Assembly (NCBI GenBank): GCA_030267965.1
Contig: BRYA01000415.1
Location: 1-38,371, forward strand
DNA: 38,371 nt
Direction: 5' to 3'
DNA from: Triparma columacea
Taxonomy: Eukaryota; Sar; Bolidophyceae; Parmales; Triparmaceae
Below are positions 19,926-29,684 of the stretch, piece after piece (the stretch's first letter is position 1; each line of letters begins with the position of its first letter). Position numbers and translations under genes: made by a program. The notes beneath the pieces are model-generated. The model was given only the letters and a program-made list of their open reading frames with translations. It was not told where the DNA came from and made no database searches.

Positions 19926-22425
19926 ATGTTGGGAAGATTCCTCCTCTCCCTCACCCTTCTCTTCGCCTTGAGCAACACGGCCGGGGCGACACCCGTGACG
20001 CTGGAAGCAATCAAGGCCGAGATTTCATGGGCCGATGAGGAGATTTCACTTGCCAATGCCCGGATAAAACAATTGAAAACTATAAAAAGTGGCCTGAAAA
20101 AGCTGTCCAAGGTGGCAAAGGGGGGCATCGCAGTCGATGAGACCGCAATTAGGGAGATAACGTCCCGTACTGGGCTCAAGGGGGGCAAAACTCTTTCAAA
20201 AGTTCCATCTTTGCCAAAGGCAGGGAATGTGCGTGCCGGGGAAATGTTCAGGTAAGGGTTGCATGGGAGATCGGGAGGATGGGAGGGTAGAGAGAGGCGA
20301 AAAATATGCCGTTNNNNNNNNNNNNNNNNNNNNNNNNNNNNNNNNNCCCCCCCTTCTTCCCACTCAACAGCGATTACTTTATCACCAAGGGAACTGTCAC
20401 CCCCAAATCAACTCTCCAGACCAGTGCCAAGGTGGAAGCCTTTGCCGTTCTCGCCTTCAAACCCAAGGGCGCGGGGGCAGGTTCGAGGTCATCGAAGCGA
20501 AACAAGAGGAAGCCCAACGATTTCACCACTGTTTCGAACATCCTAGCTGGTGAGTGTCCTTCATGCTGTGTACATTTCAAGATTTGATATGCTGACCCGC
20601 TTCTCCCCCCTTTTCAGTCTCGACTTCTGACTCAATGATCCACTTCTTCGAGTCTGACGGCACCTTAATTACGTCCTACCCTGCCACCCATGTCGTGACT
20701 AAATTTGCGTTTGACTCCGGGGATTCTCCCCTTCTCATCACAGGGGGCAAGGATGGCTCCGTCCTCTTTCACAACATGACCCTATGGAAGAACAACAATG
20801 TCATCGTTGGAAAACGCCCTCGTACGAAGGTGGTTCCAGGCGAATTCAATGAGAACGGCAGTCCTAAAATGGCCAAGGTGAGGGTGGCAGGGGTTGCGGG
20901 CAGGCCAGTGGCGGAACAGGCTGCGCTATGCCTTAGAGTGCCTTGATGAGGAGTGTCTCGCCGATATTATGTCAAAGATTCATGTCGTCGCTACGCCCCT
21001 TCCTCTGCTCTCCTCTCCTCTCCTCTCCTCACCCCCCTCCCCCCCATCCCCCCCCCCCTCTCCACAGCCTCAGCCTCCAGAGAACAAGAACAAGAATGGC
21101 TTGGCACTCGTTGTCAATCTTGAATCTATCGCAGACACCCCCCCCTCCTGTTACGACGGCGGAAAGCTACCTGCTGTCCTCGGCATCTCACTGTACGCCC
21201 CCCGTGGCAACGGCGTTCACGCCCGTAAGGTCGTAGTGAGCGACGACACCGGTGCGGTGCGCTTATACTTTGCCAAGAATGGAACCATGATGAGGTCGTT
21301 CGACCTCCAAGTTCCGCAGACTTCCAACTCGATCGCCAAGACTGGTGTCACGCTGGCAATCGGCACGGGGCCGGATGTATCCTTCGTCCACGCCTCCAAG
21401 GCTGATAAGGTTCTCTCTCGCTGCGACGGCATCTCGGGGACCACGGTAGTCTCCGTTGCGTACGACGTCCTCATCCCGTCGTACTTGTACGCAGGCCTCG
21501 ACAACGGAGATGTCCTTGTGTTCGACACAAAGTTCAGGCCGAACAAGCAGACGAGCAGCTCCAAGGCGACTTGCAAGCTTCTTTACAAAGTGACGAGTGG
21601 GGGGGAAATGGTTGACGGCGTGTTCGGGCTCAAGGGGTACCTGCTGTCCACAGCATCGGCGACGAACTCCATGACAGTTCACAACACAACATCGGCGAGG
21701 GAGCAGAAGACCAGATATGTGGTTGACAACTCGGCGACTTTGAAGGGCAGGCCTTACAGTGGCTACGGCGTCGCGGTCAGCGAGGGCTCAGGGAACAAAA
21801 TCGAGGTGAGCAGAGGACTGACTGTCCGCGATAATAACAAGTGGTGGCGCTATATAATATCATTTCTTGCGACTCGGTTTGCTCCTCAGCTAACCCCCCC
21901 TCTTACCCCTCACCCCCTCCATCACGACAGAACTTCTACGTTGCGATTCGCGAAGCCGACGACAAGATCGTCGTGTACGGCCACCTCCTGCCCCACTCCT
22001 ACCCTTCTTACAGCGACATCACTTGGCTCAGGGTGCCGCTCATCTTCCTGGGAATCGGGATCGTCTTCTTCTACCAGTACACGCAGAAGGGGAAGGGGAA
22101 GAGGGGGGGTAGGGGAGATCCTTTTTCGATGATGGGGGGGGCGGGGGGAGGAGGGATGGGCGGGTTCGAGGGTTTGAGCCAGGCGGACATGCAGAGCTTG
22201 AGGAAGCTGGAGGGGGTCGAGGGGTTCGATATGCAGGAATTCGCCAAGTATATGGGGGGGAAGGGCGGGGGCATGTCGGGGGGAGGGGGGAGGAGGGGTA
22301 TGGGGATGGGGGGCATGGGGATGGGGGGAGGTGGGATGGGGATGGGGGGCATGGGGATGGGAGGAGGGGGTATGGGTGGGGCACCAAAGTTTGGCCCGGG
22401 GGCTAGGTTTGGAGGGAGGCGGTGA
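19926..22425 (+). CDS. Secretory beta-propeller-like protein with C-terminal membrane anchor, five exons
   Basis: Exons 19926-20251, 20371-20549, 20618-20877, 21068-21805 and 21931-22425 join in phase to 665 residues. MLGRFLLSLTLLFALSNTAG is a signal peptide. Residues about 25-60 form a short amphipathic helix region (EISWADEEISLANARIK). The middle has WD/quinoprotein-like blades (LLITGGKDGSVLFHNM, VVVSDDTGAVRLYFAK, YLYAGLDNGDVLVFDT) and NxT/S sites, as in a lumenal propeller. A single transmembrane helix (VPLIFLGIGIVFFYQY) near residue 530 is followed by basic residues, giving type I topology. The cytosolic tail is Gly/Met-rich (GMGMGGMGMGGGGMGM). I know no named family with this layout; a role in ER or secretory-pathway cargo binding is only inferred. 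Intron 1 contains an assembly gap. Confidence 0.75.
20314..20346. other. Assembly gap of 33 N within an intron
   Basis: Thirty-three N lie just before a C run (20347-20353) in the first intron of the propeller gene. The flanks suggest that a long C homopolymer was left unresolved, so the intron's true length is unknown. No coding sequence is interrupted. Confidence 0.95.
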
Positions 22426-22540
22426 GCGAAGACATAGTATGTCGGGTGGGTTGAGGTGGAGGAGTAAGGCAAAGAGCGTTGGAAACGGAATGTGGAGGAG
22501 ATCTCGTGAAGAGTAGTTTTCATTTATCTAATTCATTTAT

Positions 22541-24978
22541 CTATAGTTCATCTTCGTCCTCACAATCGCCGCAGTCGTCTATGTCCCCCTCATTTATATT
22601 CATATCATCTACTCCTCCTTCATCTCCCCCCTCATCCGTACCGGTGATTATCTCCCACGCCTCCTCCGCTGTCTCCTCCCCGCTGATAATGGCCCCGTGC
22701 ACGCTCCCCTGGTACTCCTCGTTCGTGTGCTCCCCGGCGAACAGGACGCGGGCGCCTGCGGGCGACCCGACGCGCCGGGACAGTGAGGCCACGTCGCGAC
22801 CCGTGCTCCCCAGACCGAAGTAGCTGTAAGCTCCCATTGAAAATTCATCCTGCGGTGTGGGGAGGAAGGCCGAGTAAGCAAGGTAGGAGCGAAGTTTTAT
22901 GACTTTTGGAATCCACATAAAAACAATCACCTCTAAGCCCCCTTCTCACCTCCTCCCATCTCGTAATCTTGTATCTGAGAACTTCCCCCACCCTCTCCCT
23001 TCCCATGGTCCCTCTCATGACCATAAGAACGGCCTCCAATATCTCCTTATCCTCCCTCCCCTCGCACGCCTCTCCCGCCTCCCCCGTTAAAACCGCCTCC
23101 AGTATCGGCAGCCCCTCCCTCGCCCAGGAGTTATAAACCAGCAGCCTGTCCCCCACCCACAGCATCCCTGACGCCTCCACCCTCTCCCTCTCCGCCTTGA
23201 CCTTCCCCGGCAGCGTGATCCTCGCGCAGAGGAAGACCTCAGGCTCCCTGTCCCACCCGATCCCCCCGAACTCCATCGTGACCTTCTTGTAGCTTCCCAC
23301 CCCCACCCTGTTTATGGCTTCAGCCTTCCACTCGGGCAGGGGAGGAGAGAAGTCGATGGAGCGAGCCTTCATAACCCCCAGGGGCGCCGTGCACACGCAC
23401 ACACTTGCCGTGTACGTGCCCCCGTCCTCCGTCTCAACCTTCGTTAGCTTTCCCTCGTAGTTGATCCTGTTGACCTTTTTCCCGAGCTCTACCCTCCCCC
23501 TTAAGTCCTCTCCCCCCAGGTCGGCCAGGCCATCAATGACCCCAATCATCCCCCCCTTGACCTTCCCGTGCGCCCCCTTGTAGTCCCCGTACTCCCCCTC
23601 GCATTCCTTCCTCGACTTCATGTACGCCCTGAAGTCCGAGGAGTAAGTGTAGCCGAACTCAAGCATCTGGAGGGAGGATAATGGGGCGCCCATCCAGCTC
23701 TCGATGCAGTGGAGGAGGACGCGGACGACTCCCCGGCCCTCCAGACCTAGCGCGGACCGGCTCATCAGCTTGATCTGGGTGTGTGTGTGTATGTGTGTGT
23801 GTGTGTGTGTGAGGGGGTGTGGGAGAGGTTTTGTTTGTTCTTATCCCTCTTCCCTTACCTCATCCCCCAGTCCCTCCCCCTGTCTATTTATAATCTCGAG
23901 CGCGTCCTTAACAGGTAACCTCGTCATGTCCATCCCCGAACCCAGGTCGTACCCAGCCTTAACCAGGCATGTTAGCACGTACATTAACACGTGGTACTGA
24001 AAGGGGCGGGAGGGGGGGGGGGGGGGTGAGACTTATAATTAAGGGGGCGAAGAAGAAATATGTTTGGTTCCCCCTCCCCCAACACCCTTCACCTCCTCCT
24101 CCTCCTCCTCTCTCCGTCTCTCTCACCTGTTTAAGGCCCTTTTTAACCGTCTCCATCCCCACCTCTTCCCCCCCCGCATAAACCTTAGCCTTCCCCTTTA
24201 GTAACGATATCTCAGGGTCCATCCAGACGTTGTTATCAAACGCAGGGACGCACGATGAGGGGGGGAGAAAGGTGAGGATGGGATTGGGAGATGAGGGAAC
24301 ACCGATACCGTGAACCCAACCGGCACCGCACTCTTAGGGAAGGGGGAAAGGGCGAGGAGGGGAGGGAGAGGGAGAGGGAGTTAAGAAGAGGGTGGAGGCT
24401 GGTGTGAAAGCGCGCATTTCGCCCGCCAGAATGGGTGTCTCACCTGTAATCACAGTTCCGTCCTTCCTCCCCCCCTCCCCTTGACGCTCCTCCCCCCCTT
24501 CGCTCCCCCATTCCTTCTCCGTCTTTATCCTACCACCGCATCGGTCCCTACCTTCAAGGACAAGGATGTCAGTAGGTGACATTCCTAGAGTTACTAACTT
24601 ACGGAGGCAGGATAAACCAGAGGCACCGGAGCCTATTATTATCACCTTCGAGGTGGTGTGTGGGTGTTTGGGTGTGGGTGTTGGGGTGGGGGAGGGGGGG
24701 TAAAGTGGACGAGGAGGGTATGATGGGCGAGGGAAAAGTTCATGGTGCGTTGTGCGCGTGTTGTGAGTGTGCGTGTTGTGTGCATATTGTGTGTGTGTGT
24801 GTGTGTGGTGTGTGTGCGTGCGTGTATGTTGCGTGTGTGTTGCGTGTGTGTGTGTTGTAGTTTGTGTCCTCGGGAAGATGTTTTTAAAGTTGATAAAAAT
24901 GGCTTATTTCATACGTATTGCATATACACACATAGTTCTTAGCAATCTTACCTTAAAGTAGTGTTCATATTCATTCAT
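22541..24978 (-). CDS. Flavin amine oxidase (polyamine oxidase/LSD1-like), six exons
   Basis: Exons 24978-24952, 24645-24444, 24332-24127, 23996-23859, 23774-22950 and 22849-22541 join in phase to 568 residues. The nine-codon first exon (MNEYEHYFK, then a GTAAG donor) completes the FAD motif [11 protein letters not shown] (GxGxxG at 14-19); without it no in-frame ATG exists. Other family motifs are [18 protein letters not shown] (like GGSWIHG of polyamine oxidases), [37 protein letters not shown], and the C-terminal FAD segment [18 protein letters not shown]. The enzyme should oxidise an amine with FAD and release hydrogen peroxide; polyamine or methyl-lysine substrates cannot be distinguished. 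The tail is very acidic and ends EDEDEL. There is no signal peptide and no SWIRM domain, so polyamine oxidase is favoured. The gene converges on the propeller gene 115 nt away. Confidence 0.85.
23779..23812. repeat. GT/CA microsatellite in an intron
   Basis: (GT)n with a single interrupting A lies in the fourth intron of the amine oxidase gene, directly next to its acceptor. On the coding strand it reads as CA repeats and ends CCCAG. Confidence 0.85.
24744..24857. repeat. Degenerate GT-rich repeat in an intron
   Basis: Imperfect GTGT/GCGT repeats fill the middle of the first intron of the amine oxidase gene. They create several false Cys/Val-rich reading frames on the plus strand. Confidence 0.8.
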
Positions 24979-25160
24979 TTCATAGAGATATTTGGATGAT
25001 TGTGAGGAAAAGAACGCAAAGAAAAGAGGACTTTGTTTCCCTCAAAAACTCAATAAATTATAATCCAAGCACTGGGCAGAAATCACATTGCGTCAACACC
25101 GTCTCCGGCCGTCGCAATGCTTTGTTTTAATTAAACAGTCGGATTCCTTTCATTGTGCAT

Positions 25161-26945
25161 TTAAGGTCTCACTCCTTTTCGAATCCATTTGCCAATCGTC
25201 CACGGCACAGGCACCGGCAGTCTCTGCGCACCACTGACACGCCTGATCGACTTCGCGAGCCTTCTCAGATTCGATAGCTGAGGTGTATCTGGTGCGGCTG
25301 GGATGACCCTCGCTTTGACGCCCTTCAACCCCAAATCCTTTGCGACTCTCTCAGCAGCCTGCTTTCCCGTGACTACAGCCTTTTCCGTACTCCAACTTGC
25401 GTGTCCCTGCCTGTCGATATAATCGCCGCATGCATATACGTTTCTACCCCACTTAATGCCAGGACTGGCGGCCGCTGAACCAATGTTGAAGTGAGACACA
25501 GCGTTTCTTGCTCTCACGATGGCCCTATCAACGACATTGACCTGGAGGGGGTCAATTTTAAGGGCGGAGGAAACGGCCCGCAGTGCAAGTTCGACAATTT
25601 CATCGTCAGACATGTCCGCGATTCCGTCAGCACGGTACATATCCACCTCCAGGCATGCCGTATCCTCTGCCATGTGTTGCTCGGCGTGCATTCTCTGTAA
25701 GTCGTAAATGCAGAAACCGGTCTCCTCTAGCTCCGGAAGCAGCACTCCAGCTCCAACCACAGCAATCGGGCTTTCCCCCATCGCCCTTGCAACCGCCTTG
25801 GGCAGGGTGGTGGAAGAGTACGCCCCACCCCCGAGTCCCGTCGTAGGTGATGGAGCAGGTTCCAACCAGATTCTGGTCGCAACGCACGTGACCCCTCTCA
25901 AATCCTCCACCCTCTTCGCCCCCTCCGCCTCCTTCAGCGCCTTGGACCCTTCCTTCAGCTTGGCAGCGCTCGTCCCCCCAACAGCGAGAATCACGGCATC
26001 CGCCGTGTACTCTGATCCGTCCTCGGCGGTGACCACCATTCCATCCCCATCTTCTGCTCGCTCAATCCCGTTCACCCTCTTACCACCCTCCACCCTCACC
26101 CCCTTCTCCTCCAACTTTACCCTCCAGGGATCAAAGATCAAATCGGAGAGGCTCCCCTTCGCCCACCGAACGTCAAAGGCCCCGCGGGTCTGCAAAGCGA
26201 AGACATGAAAGCACGACAACGCTGCAGCGGCTGAAATATCGCTTCCCGGCCCCATCGGTAGAACATGAAGCATCGGAGAAACAAGCTCGGCGTAGAGGTT
26301 AGGCGTGACGCCACCATAGTCAAGAAAGAACTCCGCAGCTGAGATCTTGTCATACCTGCCCCACGAGTCAGGATCCTCTTGGCCAAAATCGGCCCACCCC
26401 GACAGCAGCCCAACGGCGGAGATCCTGTCCTGAAGATTCAATCGTTTTTCGTCAAAGTCGGCCAGCAGGGCAGTGTCCAGGGGCGGTGGCAGGCTGCCAT
26501 AAATCGACGAGAGGATAGGATTACTGCTCTTGCTGCTCTTCCTCCCTTTCCTAGCAGAAGTAGCGAGGACTGGGGCCGTCGCCACCCTGCCGTTCTTGCT
26601 GAATAGAACAGACGGCGTGAAGTCAGATAGCACATCGTCAAGGTCCAGACCAATCTCGTCTCTCATCACCCTAAACGTGTTCTGGTATTCACGCCAGAAT
26701 CCGTGGATTCCCGCCTCGACAGGGCGACCAGAGGCGGTCCTCCACCCTCCAGCGAGGCCGCCTCCCGAATTCCTCGGGGAGGCCTCCAGTATTGTTACTT
26801 CCACGTCGGCCCCTGAAGAGGAGGCGAGGGTCGAGCTGGCACTGTATCCCGCCCACCCACCGCCGATAACCACAACCGAATAAGATTTCGTGAGGCTAAG
26901 TACAGCAAGGAAGAGGAGGAGCTGGAGCTGGTGCTGAACACACAT
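25161..26945 (-). CDS. Carotenoid-desaturase-like FAD oxidoreductase (PDS/ZDS family)
   Basis: Intronless frame of 594 residues from the ATG at 26945. A hydrophobic leader (MCVQHQLQLLLFLAVLSLTK) leads directly into the dinucleotide-binding motif VVVIGGGWAGYSASS and a Glu-containing strand (VTILEAS). GGGLAGGWRTASGRPVEAGI and GFWREYQNTF match the GG...E-x-G-x-H-x-F...Y-x-N pattern of phytoene and zeta-carotene desaturases. The C terminus NVYACGDYIDRQGHASWSTE with EKAVVTGKQAAERV is the family's second FAD contact. A plausible role is desaturation or isomerisation in carotenoid metabolism of the plastid, or an uncharacterised relative; the substrate is not evident. The leader could be the signal part of a plastid-targeting peptide, but it abuts the Rossmann fold with no visible transit peptide. 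It is oriented like the amine oxidase, 183 nt away. Confidence 0.8.
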   Translation of the reverse strand: MCVQHQLQLLLFLAVLSLTKSYSVVVIGGGWAGYSASSTLASSSGADVEVTILEASPRNSGGGLAGGWRTASGRPVEAGIHGFWREYQNTFRVMRDEIGLDLDDVLSDFTPSVLFSKNGRVATAPVLATSARKGRKSSKSSNPILSSIYGSLPPPLDTALLADFDEKRLNLQDRISAVGLLSGWADFGQEDPDSWGRYDKISAAEFFLDYGGVTPNLYAELVSPMLHVLPMGPGSDISAAAALSCFHVFALQTRGAFDVRWAKGSLSDLIFDPWRVKLEEKGVRVEGGKRVNGIERAEDGDGMVVTAEDGSEYTADAVILAVGGTSAAKLKEGSKALKEAEGAKRVEDLRGVTCVATRIWLEPAPSPTTGLGGGAYSSTTLPKAVARAMGESPIAVVGAGVLLPELEETGFCIYDLQRMHAEQHMAEDTACLEVDMYRADGIADMSDDEIVELALRAVSSALKIDPLQVNVVDRAIVRARNAVSHFNIGSAAASPGIKWGRNVYACGDYIDRQGHASWSTEKAVVTGKQAAERVAKDLGLKGVKARVIPAAPDTPQLSNLRRLAKSIRRVSGAQRLPVPVPWTIGKWIRKGVRP

Positions 26946-27324
26946 CGGAGAGGTTCAGACAAAGGAGAGGTACAGACAAAGTTCTGAATAGGGTGTACCC
27001 GGTTTCTCTGAAAAATGTCTGAACCCTAACGAAAATTTGCGTGTATGTGTGTATGTGTGTATGTGTGTGAATCTCTCTCTCTTATCTCTTTAGAGTCGAT
27101 GAAGTGGCAGAAGGGGTGCTTAATTTTGAACCCTAACACTAATTCAAAGACTAAATAAGATATACGTAGCAATTTGAGGAATTTGAGGAATATTATCACT
27201 TTAGAATCACCGTACAACTCTTAATTTGAGTAACAACACTTTGAAGAAGAACTTGTTTTCCTCAAAAACTCAACCACAAGATCCGGAAAAGAAAGGCGAA
27301 GGACCCACAAAATTAGAGGCCAAG
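26946..27324. promoter_or_regulatory. Divergent promoter region with two AACCCTAA motifs
   Basis: This spacer lies between the ATG of the desaturase-like gene (26945, -) and the MetAP1 ATG (27325, +). It contains AACCCTAA at 27022-27029 and 27129-27136, a GTGTAT/CA-type microsatellite at about 27040-27070 and a CT repeat. The frame just before the MetAP1 ATG is open but lacks an earlier ATG. It is AT-rich overall. Confidence 0.4.
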
Positions 27325-28911
27325 ATGGTCTCTTGTGCTGCTGGATCTAGTTGTATTACTAATAGTCAAGATTGCTCTTTAGCGTGTCCTACTTGTACAA
27401 AATATGAGATGACGCCATCTTATTTTTGTAATCAGGTACGTCCACAAACTACAAATATGAAGCCCACTAGTCGTCGCTGATTTGACTCTCCATTTTATAA
27501 TCACTACCTCAATTTTATACAATTTCAAATACATCAGACGACATATACTTATCATATACACGCGCTCTTAGCTTTATATACACGCGCACATACCCACACA
27601 CATAAATTTCACATACATCCCCACACCCCCCCACCTATCACCTCCCCCTCACACCCCCCCCTTCACCTCCCACCAGGAATGCTTCAAGAAATTCTGGCCT
27701 CAACACAAGTCAATACACGCGATCGGGAAGAAGCTGCAGGCAGCCAGGAAGGCTCAGGCAGAGGCAGCCGCAGTCCCAGACCACTTAGCATGGGCCAGCG
27801 CTTACAACTTCACAGGACCACTTAGGTGAGGAAGGGGGGAGGGGGGGGTGGGGGGAAGCGACATCACGGGGGAGGGATGGAGATGAGTGCATGGGCTGCC
27901 AAGGGGATCGAGATGGATTTCGGAGTATACAAATGGGAGGGTCTCATCAGGACCCACGACCGTTTACATCTCACTCTGAACTCCCCCCCCCCTTCATCCT
28001 ACAGACCTAGAGAACAAACCCCCACTCGAACCGTCCCCGCCCGTATCCGTCGTCCCGACTACGCTACAGATCCCGACGGTCGCTCCCGTGAGGAGGAGGC
28101 AGACAAGTCCGGCGGTCGCAACCTCAAGGTCTACTCCGGGCAGGAGCTCGAGGACGTAAAGCACACCTGCAAGATGGGCCGCGAGGTCCTCGACTGCGCT
28201 GGCAGGGCCATAAGGGTCGGTGCTACGTGCGACGAGATTGACAGGGTGGTCCACGAGGCATGCCTGGAAAGGGACTGCTACCCGAGCCCCCTCAACTACT
28301 ACAACTTCCCAAAGTCTGTCTGCACGAGCGTCAACGAGGTCATCTGCCACGGGATACCTGACAAGTACGAGATCCAGGACGGTGACATTGTGAACGTCGA
28401 CGTTACCACCTACACCAGGGGGTGCCACGGCGACCTGAACGAGACCTTCATGGTAGGTGACGTCGACGAGGAGGGTCGGATGCTTGTGGAGACGGCCTTC
28501 ACCTGCCTCCAGAAGGCCCTGGCCATGTGCAAGCCAGGGACGCTCTACAGGGACCTGGGAGGTGCCATCCACAGGCACGCGAAGGACAACGGGTGCAGCG
28601 TTGTTAAGACGTACTGCGGGCACGGCATCGGGAACCTCTTCCACACCGGGCCTAACGTGCCGCACTACGCGAAGAACAAGGCCAAGGGTGTGATGAGGGA
28701 GGGGCACGTTTTCACGGTTGAGCCGATGATCAACCTGGGGACGTGGGAGGACGTGACGTGGGGGGACAACTGGACGGCGGTCACGAGGGACGGGAAGAGG
28801 TCGGCGCAGTTCGAGCACACGGTGGTGGTGACGGACAAGGGGGTTGACATACTCACCATGAGGGACGACGAACCAGTCATGGTGTGGGACGCAAGCAAGA
28901 ACCAACGCTGA
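27325..28911 (+). CDS. MAP1: Methionine aminopeptidase 1 with N-terminal zinc finger, three exons
   Basis: Exons 27325-27435, 27677-27825 and 28005-28911 join in phase to 388 residues, typical for eukaryotic cytosolic MetAP1. The first 50 residues are a C6H2 zinc finger ([36 protein letters not shown]) that is split by intron 1; it is the ribosome-binding domain of the family. The pita-bread catalytic domain carries all five metal ligands: Asp219 (VNVDVTTY), Asp230 (HGDLNETF), His293 ([10 protein letters not shown]), Glu326 (TVEPMINLG) and Glu357 (QFEHTVVV). The enzyme removes the initiator Met from nascent chains at the ribosome. The first in-frame ATG is used; the open frame before it has no ATG. 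No organelle transit peptide is seen, so this is the cytosolic form. Confidence 0.93.
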
Positions 28912-29684
28912 AGGGGGAGGGAATATACTAAGGAGGATTTATTGCGTGTGACATTTTAAGGATGCTCTATTATTGTTATGCAAAGCCTACAAATTAGGGA
29001 AAGGATTAGGGTAGGTGGGAGGCGAGGGAATGAGAGGGGGAGTGAACGGGGTGTAAAGTGTTGTTGTTTTCAATTGAGAAAGGTTGCTCTAAGTCACACG
29101 CACAACCGCAGTGCGACTTACAAAATGAGTAAAGCCGGTCACTCAGATATTTGTTGTCTAATCTAAGAGCAGGAAGTAAAAATAATCAAACCTTATTTTT
29201 GTTCGGTACCTTTAACTGCAGTTTTATACAGCACCGTGTCCAAGTATTCATTGCTTCTCCCTCGATAAGTCTTTTCCATCGTTCGAGAGGTAGTCATAGC
29301 TTCAGAGTAAGCTCTCCCATTCTCGAAGCTTCGGGAGGAAGACCTTGGAAAACTTGTGGAGGGGAGGGAAAGCGAGGGGACGAGACTAAGGTAAGGAGGG
29401 AGAGAAGGCGAGGGGTGTGTAGAAGGCGGGGGCAGTAAAGGGAACGGTGGGGAGAGAGGATGGGAGAGAGAGGCAAGGAGGAAGGAGGCCTTACAACAGC
29501 ATGGCCAACTTGGATTGGGGGATTGGGGGATTTGGACGAAATTTTCATCAACTAAGCAATTTTTTGAATGTGGAGGCCTTGTGGCGACGGTTGCAAGGGA
29601 ATTATTTTCAAACAATCTAACTCACCTCCATTTGCGGTCGTTCGATCTATTTCGCGCTCCCGCAGACTTCCGTTGGACCGTGAG
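28912..29684. other. Spacer between MetAP1 and the giant gene
   Basis: Apart from a possible short spliced minus-strand gene at 29294-29615, I see no gene here. The part 28912-29290 has no coding signal. The promoter of the giant gene must lie within the last few hundred bases. Confidence 0.4.
29294..29615 (-). CDS. Possible small spliced gene of unknown function
   Basis: On the minus strand an intron-like segment runs from a GTAAGG donor at 29494 through a long C/T tract to CTTACCTTAG ending at 29386, just like the introns of confirmed genes. Exon 1 from the ATG at 29615 (121 nt) joins exon 2 (29385-29294) in phase to give 70 residues ending GELTLKL. Alternatively, an ATG at 29548 gives a 45-residue protein in another frame ending FSKVFLPKLREWESLL. 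Neither resembles a family I know. It would be divergent from the giant gene with only about 70 nt between starts. It could be an untranslated spliced RNA or chance. Confidence 0.25.

Noticed and set aside
24742..24961. Cys/Val-rich plus-strand frames
   Set aside because: They are products of the GT microsatellite in an intron of the minus-strand amine oxidase.
25030..27275. Shared string CCTCAAAAACTCAA at about 25036 and 27261 as a dispersed repeat
   Set aside because: A 14-nt match is expected by chance in a window of this size.
27226..27324. Longer N terminus for MetAP1 starting at 27226
   Set aside because: The codon there is TTG; the first ATG, 27325, sits just before the zinc finger.
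29568..29684. Upstream start for the giant gene at 29568
   Set aside because: The extra 39 residues start with a non-ATG codon and look unlike the coiled-coil start shared with the relative at 3742-5808; the ATG at 29685 fits better.
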